Shown here: positions 28,450-37,704 of the stretch, in pieces
How the letters are laid out: every line of letters starts with the position of its first letter
How positions within the stretch are numbered: the stretch's first letter is position 1
DNA from: UBA11740 sp035635855
Lineage (GTDB): Bacteria > Acidobacteriota > Blastocatellia > Pyrinomonadales > Pyrinomonadaceae
Assembly: GCA_035635855.1 (NCBI GenBank)
Contig: DASQAF010000009.1
Coordinates: 186,001-250,000 of the forward strand
Direction: 5' to 3'
Length of the DNA stretch: 64,000 nt
Notes under the pieces: generated by a model
Told to the model about the DNA's origin: nothing
Databases searched by the model: none
What the model saw: the letters and a program-made list of their open reading frames with translations, nothing else
Made by a program: the position numbers and the translations under genes

Positions 28450-29537
28450 CCAGCGAAGAACCTACTAAAGAACGTAAGCGCTCGCGCCGGAAAAATCGCG
28501 CTGCCAAAAACGGGGACGCGTTCAAGAAGCTGCGCGTGATCGTGCTCTGCCACGAAGACCTGGTTCCGCCGGACACGATCGAAGGTCTGAGCGCGAAAGA
28601 AGTTGCGCCCTATAAGACTGAATGGGACGTAATCTCGACGCTCAAAAACATGGGGCATGAGGTTTCGCCCGTCGGCGTCTACAATAACCTGGGCGTGATC
28701 GGCAACGCGTTGATGGAACATAAGCCGCACATCGCGTTCAATCTGCTGGAGGAATTTCACGGTTATCCGCTGTATGACCAGCACGTCGTCAGCTATCTCG
28801 AATTGATGAAGCAGCCGTACACCGGATGTAATCCGCGCGGGCTGACAATTTCGCACGACAAGGCGCTGGCCAAGATGGTGCTCGCCTATCACCGCATTCA
28901 CGTGCCGGCGTTTGCCGTCTTTCACATGAACCGAAAAGTGAAGCGATCCAAGCGATTGAAATTTCCGCTGCTGGTGAAATCAATCAGCGAAGAAGGATCG
29001 GTGGGTATCGCTCGCGCTTCGATCGTCAACGATGACGAAAAGCTGGCGGAGCGCGTCGAGTTCATTCACCGACAGACCAAAACGCACGCGATTGCCGAGC
29101 AGTACATCGCCGGCCGCGAGATTTATGTTAGCGTGATCGGAAACCAGCGCCTGCAAACCTACACGCCCTGGGAGATGGTAATCGAAAAGCTTCCTGAAGG
29201 TGCGCCGAACATTGCGACTTCAAAACTGAAATGGGATCCCGCATATCAAGAGAAGGTTGGCGTCGTCACGAAAGCTGCTGAACTTGATAAGAGCATCCGA
29301 GACAAGCTGGAGCGTCTGTCCAAGAAGATTTACCGGACACTATTCTTGAGCGGGTATGCGCGGTTGGATTATCGCGTAACTGAAGAAGGGCAGTTTTATC
29401 TGCTGGAAGCGAATCCGAATCCGCAGATCGCGGACCACGAAGATTTTGCCGACTCAGCCAATCATAGCGGAGTCGATTACGAAGCCCTGCTGCAAAAAAT
29501 CATAGCGCTCGGTTTACGATATCGCTCCGGCGCCTGA
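28446..29537 (+). CDS. D-Ala-D-Ala ligase-like ATP-grasp enzyme
   Basis: A 363-residue ATP-grasp protein predicted to join a carboxylate to an amine using ATP. After a basic Lys/Arg-rich N-terminus the ligase signature appears: a ligase N-lobe (HIAFNLLEEFHGYPL), SHDKALAKMVL, the ATP-binding FPLLVKSISEEGSVGIA, AEQYIAGREIYVSVIGN, and the metal-binding end LLEANPNPQIADHEDFA. These match the Ddl family, yet the protein is not next to cell-wall genes, and true Ddl enzymes are usually shorter at the N-terminus. It overlaps the metallopeptidase gene with GTGA, so the two form a coupled pair. The dipeptide product is unknown. Confidence 0.85.
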   Translation: MTSEEPTKERKRSRRKNRAAKNGDAFKKLRVIVLCHEDLVPPDTIEGLSAKEVAPYKTEWDVISTLKNMGHEVSPVGVYNNLGVIGNALMEHKPHIAFNLLEEFHGYPLYDQHVVSYLELMKQPYTGCNPRGLTISHDKALAKMVLAYHRIHVPAFAVFHMNRKVKRSKRLKFPLLVKSISEEGSVGIARASIVNDDEKLAERVEFIHRQTKTHAIAEQYIAGREIYVSVIGNQRLQTYTPWEMVIEKLPEGAPNIATSKLKWDPAYQEKVGVVTKAAELDKSIRDKLERLSKKIYRTLFLSGYARLDYRVTEEGQFYLLEANPNPQIADHEDFADSANHSGVDYEALLQKIIALGLRYRSGA

Positions 29538-29728
29538 AGAAATTCCGCCGCCAGAACGAGGCTCAATCGCAGAGGATTGCGCTTGGAAAAGATCGCCGAA
29601 CCTCAATAATCTCGCAACCACACCTCGCCGACAGACGAGTAGAAACGCAATTTCACGCCAGCGAAAGATCCCAGTTCGCCGACCCCCACAGTCCGCAACT
29701 TCCATCTCCCGATAGGAGCTTCACACAA

Positions 29729-32700
29729 ATGAATCGCCGGCACCGCTCAACTTCCCGTCACAGGAATATCTCTGTCTCGATTTCAGTTGTTGTTACGTTT
29801 TGCCTGCTGATGTCAGCTTTCAGCCCTTTGGTGATGCGAAAGGCTGAGGCTGCTTCATCGGTTGGGGACAAGTTCCCCTCAGGCGACAACGCCAGAATCG
29901 AGAGTTTCGGCTTGCTACAAGTTCAGAATTTGCAGACCCCCTCGTACCGAAACGGCGAACTCCTGGTTCGCTTTCGTGCGGGAACTTCGCAGAGTGACAA
30001 GGAGATTGTAGCTACTACACACGGAGCACATCGAAAGAAGCAACTGAGCGGAGAGTCCGCGGTTGAAAAGCTTGAGCTAACCGGTAACGATGATGCCGCA
30101 ACTGTGGCGCTTCAGTTGAGTTTGAATCCTGCTGTTGAGTTTGCTGAGCCAAACTTCCTGATTGCAAAGGATCAACTGTCGACAACTCCAAATGACTCAC
30201 GATTTCCCGAACAATGGGCTCTTGGCAACACCGGACAAAACGGCGGCCAATTTGGTTCCGACATCGGTGTAACTAAGGCTTGGCAGATGACCACCGGAAA
30301 ACCGGCAACGGTAATCGCGATTATCGACAGCGGAGTTGATTTCACACATCCCGACCTCATCAACAATGAATGGACGAATCTGACTCCTACAAATGGAGAC
30401 GTTCATGGCTGGGATTACGTTACCAACAGGGGCGACATCAAAGACGAACAGGGTCACGGCACCGCAATCGCCGGCATCATTGCGGCAGAAGGCAACAATG
30501 CGACAGGTATCAGCGGGGTGATGTGGCGGGCTAATTTAATGAGCCTACGCGTCCTTGATAATACCGGCACCGGTGATATTGGTAATGCGGTTGAAGCGAT
30601 TGACTATGCTGTGGCGCACGGCGCCCAGGTTATTAATCTCTCGTGGGGCACTAATGGAGAATCGCTGGCGCTAAAGGACGCGATTGCCCGAGCGATCGGC
30701 CGCGACGTTGTTGTGGTTTGCTCGGCGGGAAATAGCGGCCAGGACTTGACGGTTGCACCCTATTATCCGGCTTCGTTTGGTATCGGCGATCTTATCGCCG
30801 TTGCTGGGACGGACAATTTTGATCGTCTTGCGTCGTGGTCGAATTGGGGGGACGGAAAGGTAATGCTGGCAGCACCGGGTACAAGCATCCTTACCACAAA
30901 AATGGGCGGCGGTTACTGGACCGTCGACGGCACCTCGGCATCGGCGCCGTTGGTGACCGGAGTTGCCGGGTTGATCAAGAGTGCTCGTCCATCTCTGAAC
31001 TCACACAATGTTGTCAAAGCGCTTAAAGATGGAGCCCGAAAAGTTGCTTCGCTTTCAGGCAAGGTCTCGTCAGGTGGAGTCGTCAGTGCGTCTGGGGCAT
31101 TGGAGCAATTGCGTGACTCAGCTAATCAGTCGCCTCCTTTGCCGCGACCAACCCGCGGCAGTGGCGGAACTGGTCCAGGCGGCAGTTTCAATACCACCCC
31201 TCCCCCGAGCACAACGGGGGCGCCGGCTTCAAACCTGCCGAACCTCGACCAAGTGCGCAACAGCAAGCCGGCAGATCCGAAGGCTAAGGCTCCGATTCAG
31301 TCTAACCTGATGTGCGCGGATTGTGATCCACTGGGCGGCGGCGGTGGTGGTGGTTACTATCCGGCTGGCGATCCAAACTTCTCGACCGCGCGAAGGCGGC
31401 CCGTGAATGAAACCGGGCACCCGGGTGTAGATCTCGGTTCCAGAAACTTCAACTGGAGCGCGCCGCTTCTGAGTCTGAACGGACGAGCCGGTCTGGATCT
31501 GAATCTCACGCTCTTCTATAACTCGCTCGTTTGGACGAAAGACGGCTCCTATATCAAGTACAACGCCGATCTTGGCACGCCAGCTCCCGGTTTTCGCCTC
31601 GGCCTTCCTACGCTCCAACAACGTTTCCTGAATTCGCAAACGGGAATCTACGCCTATATGATGGTCACCCCAGCTGGCGACCGTGTTGAACTCAGGCAAG
31701 TCGGTTCCTCAAATATCTATGAGGCGCAAGACGGCAGCTACACGCAGTTGGACGTAACCAATCCCAATGCACTGATCGCGCGATCGTCTGATGGTACTCA
31801 GTTGACGTTCACGCCAGTCACAATCAATAGCGAATATCGCTGCACTCAGATCAAAGATCGTAACGGCAACTACATTTCCGCGACTTACGACACGACGAAT
31901 GGGCACCTGCAAACGATCACCGACACGCTCTCGCGCGTAGTCACCTTCGTCTATGATGCCAATAGCAATCTGATCGCAATCAGGCAGACGTGGGCGGGTG
32001 TGGCGCACGATTGGGCCACTTTTAGTTACGGCCAGGTCTATGTCGCTCCAAATTTCGGCGGCGGCTTGCTGGTCAATGGGCCGAACAATAACTACGTTAC
32101 GGTGTTAACCCAGGTAAGTCTGCATGATGGCTCGTACTTCACGTTCAATTACAATTCCGCTTTCGGCCAGGTGAATCGCATTAATCACTATGCTACCGAT
32201 TCCCATCTCCTGTCCTACACTTCTTACAATGTCGACTCGAGCGCCGGTCAGACGGAATGCCCACGCTTCACCGAGCAACGCGACTGGGCCGAGAACTGGA
32301 ACAATGGCGCCGAAGCGGTGACGAGCTACAGCGTGGCGACGGACAATTCCTGGAGTCAGCAAACTGCGCCAGACGGCACGATCTTCAAAGAGTTCTTTGC
32401 CACAAGCGGCTGGCAGAATGGTTTGACGACCAGCACGGAAATTTGGTCCGGCGGCGTCAAGAAAAAATGGACCACCATGGCCTGGACTCAGGACGACACA
32501 GGTTTGAGTTATCAGAAGAACCCACGCGTAACGGAATCAAATATTTACGACGAGGCGGGAAATCGCCGCCGCGCTGAGATCGCTTACACGTCCTTCAATC
32601 TGCCGAATCCTGTGGCACTGCCTACCGAGGTAAAGGAATATGCGGCAGATGGCGCCACAGTACTCAGGCGAACCACGAAAACTTACTTTTATAACCAGGC

Positions 32701-35700
32701 CTATATCGACCGGCGCGTTCTTGGTTTGCTGAGAGAAGTAATGGTGTATGACGAGAATAATCAGCCCGTGTCGAAGGTTTGGTACGACTACGATTGGGGC
32801 AATGAATACTGGGAAGCAACTCCGCAAGCGGCAACGCAGCATGACGCCAGCGGCGATCAGACAGGGCGGGGAAATCTGTGCTGGATTGGGCGCTGGGACG
32901 TTTCAGACATCAACAACTTCGATAAAGCCAGCCGCGCCTATATCAAATACAATCGCACGGGTTCTGTCATCCGCAAGGAAGATCACTACGGACGTGGAAG
33001 CACCGTCAGCTATGCGGATTCATACTCGGATAACGCGAACCGCAATACCTTTGCGTATCCGACAACCGTGACCGACGCGGACAACTTCGTCTCGACTGCA
33101 CAATATAATTACGACTTCGGTGCAGTGACACGCACCCAGGATCCGAAAGGGGCCGTGCAGAACATTACGTATGACAGCGTCGCGAGACTTGATCGTGTGA
33201 CGAATGCGGTTAATAACGCCTACATGCGCTATGTCTATGGTCCAACCTATGTGCAGAGTTTTTCGAGTGTCACTACCGTGACCGACGATGCCTATGCGAT
33301 TTCTGTCTTCGATGGCGCCGGGCGCTCGATGGGAACGGTCACCAATCATCCCGGCAGCGCAGGCGGCTACAGTATGGTAAACCTAATCTATGATCAGATG
33401 GGCCGTGTGGTGAAGCGTTCGAATCCGACGGAGATAAACAGCGCCTGGGTTCCTTCCGGCGATGACGCCTCCGGCATGCTCTACACCCAGCAGACTTACG
33501 ATTGGAAAGGCCGGCCGCTGTTGACCACCAATCCCGACGGCACGACTCGCGAGCTGACTTATGGCGGCTGTGGCTGCGCCGGCGGAGAAGTCACTACCAT
33601 GCGAGACGAGAACGGACGGCGTCGCAAGTTCACCAAGGACGTGCTGGGCAGATTGAAGCAGGTAGACGAACTCAACTGGGATCAGAGTGTCTATTCCACC
33701 ACCACTTATGCCTATAACGCTCGTGATCAGATCACCGGCACGAGTCAGGCCGGGCAGCCTCGCAGCTTTGTCTATGACGGACACGGACGTTTGCAAACCC
33801 GAACGACACCCGAGCAAGGCCCCACCAGCTACACTTATTTCGCGGACGACGCTGTGCAGACGATAACGGACGCGCGCGGCGCGACCACTACTCTTGCTTA
33901 CAACAACCGTCATCTCCCAACGAGCATCACATACGGCGTGCCGGCAGGCGTGGCGGCGACTGCAAACGTCTCGTTCGGTTATGACGCCGCGGGCAATCGG
34001 ACCTCGATGACGGACGGACTGGGATCGGTGAGCTACAGCTACAACACGCTTTCACAGTTGACTTCAGAGACGCGTACCTTCACCGGTGTAGGCTCATTCG
34101 CGTTGAGCTATGCTTATAACCTCGTGGGCGAATTGAACTCCATCACGAATCCCTGGAGCACGCAAATAGGTTACAACTACGACACGGTGGGTCGGCCGAC
34201 GGCGGTAACCGGTTCCGGATACGGTGGGGTTTCAAGTTATGTGGGCAGCATGGCGTACCGCGCCTTTGGTCTGAAGCAAATGGCCTACGGCAACAGCCGC
34301 ACGCTTTCTCTGCAATACGACAATCGGCTGCGGCTGACACAGTGGGACCTTCCCGGCGTGCTCCGCATGCGTTATGGGTATGCCTGGGAGAGCACGGGCA
34401 GAGTTGAATTCGTCCGCAACGTGGATGATGAAACCCTGGATCGCTATTACGGCTATGATCACGTGGGGCGCCTGAGTGTCTCCCGTTCCGGTAGTGAAGC
34501 GCGGTTGGCGGTCGGAGAGCAGGTGCCGCTGGCCTATGACGGTCCGTATTCACACGGTTATCAATATGATCAGTTCGGGAATATCACCTACCGCGAAGGC
34601 TGGGGCGGCGACAATCCGTCTTTCACTGCTACTTACACCAACAACCGGCGGAATGGTCTCACCTATGATGCGGGCGGGAATCTCACTAATGACGGTGGAC
34701 AAAACTTCAGCTATGACACTACCGGGCAACAGGCGTCAGCAAGCTATAGCGGTTACCTGTTACAGCAGTATTATGACGGCGACCGGCTGCGCGGAGAGAA
34801 GATAGACAATGGCGCCGCAACCTACTATCTGCGCTCATCCGTTTTAGGCGGTCAGGTCGTGGCTGAGATCAACTCCAGCGGCGCCTTGCAGCGGGGCTAT
34901 GTCTACCTGGACGGAGAGCTTTTGGCCGTGCAGCAAAACAACCAGGTCAGTTGGATCCATCAGGAGCCGGTGGCGAAGAGCAAGAGAGTGACGAACTCCT
35001 CAGGCACAGTGATTAGCACGATTGAGCTTGACCCCTTTGGCGGAAATACGAACAGAAACAGTAATGACGCGTTTCAGCCGCACAGATTCACCACCTATGA
35101 GCGAGATGCCAATGCCAGTGATGAGGCAATGCAGCGGCGTTATAACCGCTGGTGGAGCCGCTTCGATCAGCCCGACCCTTACGACGGAAGTTACGACCTA
35201 ACTAATCCGCAGAGCTTCAATCGGTATGCTTATGTGCAGAACGATCCGGTGAACTTTGTCGATCCTACAGGTCTAGTGTGCGCAGTTATTTGGGCCACAC
35301 CAACGCACTATATTGAGCTTTGTGATGGGTCCGGCGACTCCGGTGGAGGCGGCGTCCCGTGGACAAGAGATGATGGAAGGGGCGGCGGCGGCGGTGGGCA
35401 AAAGAAGCCTAAGCCGACGCCCAAACCTACACCTACACGACAGAAATCACAGGCACAGAATCTGAAGGACTACGAGGACTGCTTAAAGAATGTTAAGGCG
35501 GTTTTTGACCAAGCACACCGCGCCATCCCAAATGTGTTCCACAATTCACTACCAAGTGCAAAAGCCGTCGGGGGCATCTTACTCGTCACCTCACTTAGGA
35601 CAGCAGGCATGGCTGTTGCCGTAGGTTCAATTTCATTGACCGCCGCGGCACCACTGGTTGTTAGTACTGCCACCGCAGCCTACGCAGGTGCCTGGGTTGT

Positions 35701-35800
35701 CAATGTTGCGTCCAACACTGTGAGCAACGCCGCTCAGAGAGGTACGCTGTTAGGAGAAGAATTCAAAGCGAGAATGGCGTGTAGGGCATTTCTTGATTGA
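29729..35800 (+). CDS. Secreted S8 (subtilisin-like) peptidase fused to RHS/YD-repeat shell with hydrophobic C-terminal tip; putative polymorphic toxin
   Basis: A 2023-residue exported protein. A signal peptide (about 1-42) is followed by a propeptide-like region (about 70-145) and a complete S8 domain: Asp200 in IAIIDSGVDFTHPDL, His243 in EQGHGTAIAGI, Asn335 in SAGNSG, Ser403 in DGTSASAPLVTG. A Gly/Pro-rich linker (about 465-550) leads into an RHS module from about 565, with many YD repeats such as YDAAGNRTSM and YDTVGRPTAVTG, ending in the RHS core signature NRYAYVQNDPVNFVDPTGL near 1849. Everything after it (about 174 residues) is the variable tip: Gly-rich, a TPKPTPT linker, and a hydrophobic region (about 1940-1990) able to span a membrane. 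Proteolytic self-release is plausible. The next gene may be its immunity factor. Confidence 0.9.
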   Translation: MNRRHRSTSRHRNISVSISVVVTFCLLMSAFSPLVMRKAEAASSVGDKFPSGDNARIESFGLLQVQNLQTPSYRNGELLVRFRAGTSQSDKEIVATTHGAHRKKQLSGESAVEKLELTGNDDAATVALQLSLNPAVEFAEPNFLIAKDQLSTTPNDSRFPEQWALGNTGQNGGQFGSDIGVTKAWQMTTGKPATVIAIIDSGVDFTHPDLINNEWTNLTPTNGDVHGWDYVTNRGDIKDEQGHGTAIAGIIAAEGNNATGISGVMWRANLMSLRVLDNTGTGDIGNAVEAIDYAVAHGAQVINLSWGTNGESLALKDAIARAIGRDVVVVCSAGNSGQDLTVAPYYPASFGIGDLIAVAGTDNFDRLASWSNWGDGKVMLAAPGTSILTTKMGGGYWTVDGTSASAPLVTGVAGLIKSARPSLNSHNVVKALKDGARKVASLSGKVSSGGVVSASGALEQLRDSANQSPPLPRPTRGSGGTGPGGSFNTTPPPSTTGAPASNLPNLDQVRNSKPADPKAKAPIQSNLMCADCDPLGGGGGGGYYPAGDPNFSTARRRPVNETGHPGVDLGSRNFNWSAPLLSLNGRAGLDLNLTLFYNSLVWTKDGSYIKYNADLGTPAPGFRLGLPTLQQRFLNSQTGIYAYMMVTPAGDRVELRQVGSSNIYEAQDGSYTQLDVTNPNALIARSSDGTQLTFTPVTINSEYRCTQIKDRNGNYISATYDTTNGHLQTITDTLSRVVTFVYDANSNLIAIRQTWAGVAHDWATFSYGQVYVAPNFGGGLLVNGPNNNYVTVLTQVSLHDGSYFTFNYNSAFGQVNRINHYATDSHLLSYTSYNVDSSAGQTECPRFTEQRDWAENWNNGAEAVTSYSVATDNSWSQQTAPDGTIFKEFFATSGWQNGLTTSTEIWSGGVKKKWTTMAWTQDDTGLSYQKNPRVTESNIYDEAGNRRRAEIAYTSFNLPNPVALPTEVKEYAADGATVLRRTTKTYFYNQAYIDRRVLGLLREVMVYDENNQPVSKVWYDYDWGNEYWEATPQAATQHDASGDQTGRGNLCWIGRWDVSDINNFDKASRAYIKYNRTGSVIRKEDHYGRGSTVSYADSYSDNANRNTFAYPTTVTDADNFVSTAQYNYDFGAVTRTQDPKGAVQNITYDSVARLDRVTNAVNNAYMRYVYGPTYVQSFSSVTTVTDDAYAISVFDGAGRSMGTVTNHPGSAGGYSMVNLIYDQMGRVVKRSNPTEINSAWVPSGDDASGMLYTQQTYDWKGRPLLTTNPDGTTRELTYGGCGCAGGEVTTMRDENGRRRKFTKDVLGRLKQVDELNWDQSVYSTTTYAYNARDQITGTSQAGQPRSFVYDGHGRLQTRTTPEQGPTSYTYFADDAVQTITDARGATTTLAYNNRHLPTSITYGVPAGVAATANVSFGYDAAGNRTSMTDGLGSVSYSYNTLSQLTSETRTFTGVGSFALSYAYNLVGELNSITNPWSTQIGYNYDTVGRPTAVTGSGYGGVSSYVGSMAYRAFGLKQMAYGNSRTLSLQYDNRLRLTQWDLPGVLRMRYGYAWESTGRVEFVRNVDDETLDRYYGYDHVGRLSVSRSGSEARLAVGEQVPLAYDGPYSHGYQYDQFGNITYREGWGGDNPSFTATYTNNRRNGLTYDAGGNLTNDGGQNFSYDTTGQQASASYSGYLLQQYYDGDRLRGEKIDNGAATYYLRSSVLGGQVVAEINSSGALQRGYVYLDGELLAVQQNNQVSWIHQEPVAKSKRVTNSSGTVISTIELDPFGGNTNRNSNDAFQPHRFTTYERDANASDEAMQRRYNRWWSRFDQPDPYDGSYDLTNPQSFNRYAYVQNDPVNFVDPTGLVCAVIWATPTHYIELCDGSGDSGGGGVPWTRDDGRGGGGGGQKKPKPTPKPTPTRQKSQAQNLKDYEDCLKNVKAVFDQAHRAIPNVFHNSLPSAKAVGGILLVTSLRTAGMAVAVGSISLTAAAPLVVSTATAAYAGAWVVNVASNTVSNAAQRGTLLGEEFKARMACRAFLD

Positions 35801-35887
35801 ATTCACGATCACTTCGCAGAATGCCGTGCAGTTAACATGCGTGCGAATGATACTGTCCAAGTTTTGACAGAACAAGGTTGGTTATTG

Positions 35888-36181
35888 ATGAGTGAAGACA
35901 AACAATGGAGGCAGAAAACAGGTCCACAGAAGTTGGCGTCTGTCTTAGATTTCGTCGTTCGCTTTGGCACTCCAATCTCTATGTTGGTCTTTATCGTTCT
36001 AGCCAACGTCCTTACGCGGTGGCTAGCTGCGCCCATTGCACATGCCATAGCAGCGCTGCTCGTCGTCTTACCTTCTTATTGGCTCATTCCCCAGCGGAGA
36101 ATTGGGTTTGCGGCCTATGTTGTATTCTGCATCATTCTGGCAGCGTGTCTGGCTATCATTGAGCACCTTTTGATTCCATAG
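35888..36181 (+). CDS. Small membrane protein, candidate immunity protein
   Basis: A 97-residue protein from the ATG at 35888 (MSEDKQWRQKTG); an in-frame GTG-type start at 35837 would give 114. It has three hydrophobic segments (about 25-45, 48-68 and 75-95), so it is probably an inner-membrane protein. It starts 87 bases after the RHS gene. Polymorphic toxins are normally followed by their immunity gene, and a membrane-acting tip would need a membrane-bound antidote; that is why I suggest immunity. There is no homology evidence. Confidence 0.6.
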   Translation: MSEDKQWRQKTGPQKLASVLDFVVRFGTPISMLVFIVLANVLTRWLAAPIAHAIAALLVVLPSYWLIPQRRIGFAAYVVFCIILAACLAIIEHLLIP

Positions 36182-36239
36182 GAATGGATCTCCACTCGCA
36201 TTAGCTGACGTGGGAGCGAGGCAGCACGTTTGTTGGTGC

Positions 36240-37139
36240 TCACCAGTCGAGGATATGTTGCGGATCCAGCCAGTGGCGCGTCATGTCGCACCACAGAGCG
36301 AGCCCGCGCCACGAATCAAAGCGCGCATAGAAACGTGCGATCTTTTTGTCGCTGGCGGCGCGTCCGTTGTTTCGCGCGCGGGCGAACTGCGCCCGTGTCC
36401 ATGAATCCAGCGCCAACCCGTCATACCTGCCGATCAGTTTCAGGAGATTCTCAGCCGCATAGTTACCGACGCCTTTGACACTTTTCATTTCTCTTATTAA
36501 GTCGTCCAAAGGCGCCGCGTCCGTAAGCCAGCTCTCGACATCAAGGGCACCGGCTGCTACGCGTTGCGCCAACTCTTTGAGGTACGGCGCGCGGTAGCCG
36601 GCGCGAATCTTGTCGCGAAAAAACTTCTCCGGCTTTGCGGCCATGGCGGTCACGGTGGGAAACGATTTGCGGCCATCGTCTGCCTCCTCGCCCAATTGGC
36701 GCACCAAAGCGCCTACCATTTTTTCCGTCAGCGACCACGAGCAATTCGTCGTGCAGAGCATCTTTACCAGGTCTTCAAAAACCGTGGGCGAGCGCAGCAG
36801 ACGGCCCGCGCCTTCCGAAGCTATCCATGCAAATTCCGGTTCAGCAGCCATGCTCTGGTAAAAGTCGCGCAAGTCATCATCCAGTCGAAACATGTGCCGA
36901 ACGTCGCGCACAACTCTTTCCGTGGCTCGCTTGCCGAGTCTCCGCGAAGTCTTGATCTTAAGTCCACCGTTCGTCGATGAAATCTTAACCGTGAGCGGGC
37001 GAGGGTGGCCGCGGTCAAGCACACGCACCAGTGTCCAGGTGCCTTTTTCGAACTCAAATGGCGGCAGAGCGCACCAACCGTGACTCAAGACAGTGCGGCG
37101 AAAATTGAACTCGACAGGGGTTATGATTTTGATGTCCAT
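36240..37139 (-). CDS. HhH-GPD DNA glycosylase (AlkA/OGG-like)
   Basis: A 299-residue base-excision-repair glycosylase. The N-terminal part (about 1-100, starting MDIKIITPVEFNFRRTVLSHGW) matches the beta-sheet domain of 8-oxoguanine or 3-methyladenine glycosylases. The helix-hairpin-helix is MKSVKGVGNYAAENLLKLIG (about 218-237) and the catalytic Asp lies in LALDSWTRAQF, 10 residues on. The expected Lys of a bifunctional OGG1 enzyme is not evident at that site (VKGVGNY), so it may be a monofunctional glycosylase. It is unlinked to other repair genes. Confidence 0.85.
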   Translation of the reverse strand: MDIKIITPVEFNFRRTVLSHGWCALPPFEFEKGTWTLVRVLDRGHPRPLTVKISSTNGGLKIKTSRRLGKRATERVVRDVRHMFRLDDDLRDFYQSMAAEPEFAWIASEGAGRLLRSPTVFEDLVKMLCTTNCSWSLTEKMVGALVRQLGEEADDGRKSFPTVTAMAAKPEKFFRDKIRAGYRAPYLKELAQRVAAGALDVESWLTDAAPLDDLIREMKSVKGVGNYAAENLLKLIGRYDGLALDSWTRAQFARARNNGRAASDKKIARFYARFDSWRGLALWCDMTRHWLDPQHILDW

Positions 37140-37704
37140 CGAAAGCGGCGTAACGATTATTTTCGACTCTCGAAAGGTCGCGACACATTATCAAAAGCAC
37201 GCTCATCAAGTCGATGGGGCCTGTTTTAATTCTCCAGTGCCGCTCATCTGACATTTTGCCGGAAAGCTCCCGTCGTACGGAAACCTTCGGGTTTATGGCC
37301 CCGGCCGCTACAATTTCATGGACTTTTTGAGAGTAGGCACACCCTTAACGGTGATTTGTGCGCTGATCGTCGTGCTGCTCGCGCCACTGCTCTGGCCAGG
37401 GTAATTGAACCGCAAGAAAATCGATCGACTAAAGCCTGTACGTATCAAGTGCGGTCAACCTGCCACTTGACCAATGTCGCTCTGGGGACTAGAATTTGGG
37501 GACTTACCAAGATGGAAGGAAGGCTGTACTCGCTGGCTCCTAATACTTGGCGTTAAGCGGGCGAAGGGTCAACACCGAGACTCTCTACAGTTCAGGTTGC
37601 TTAAGCACCGTTTCCGAAAATAGCTGCCGGAGCTTTCCGGCGCGCGCTCCGTCGCCCCGTAGGGAAACGCCCTTCGGGGCGATGTCGTGTTTACAGCTCA
37701 ACTT
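37140..37704. other. Intergenic region with a permease remnant
   Basis: This 565-base stretch between two minus-strand genes holds the SLC13 remnant near 37265-37404. Short open frames elsewhere have no recognisable content. The end, near 37617-37680, is GC-rich with small inverted motifs (gccccgt...ggggc) but no clear element. Confidence 0.5.
37265..37404 (+). pseudogene. C-terminal remnant of an SLC13/DASS-type anion permease
   Basis: In frame with the TAA at 37402-37404, the DNA reads VYGPGRYNFMDFLRVGTP, then LTVICALIVVLLAPLLWPG and stop. VYGPG-x-Y-x-F-x-DF-LR-x-G-x-PL followed by a hydrophobic end and a Trp-Pro or Phe-Pro terminus is the last helix of SLC13 family permeases. No start codon or upstream permease sequence remains, so this is a 3' relic of a deleted gene of about 600 codons. 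The call rests on a short match and memory of the family. Confidence 0.5.
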
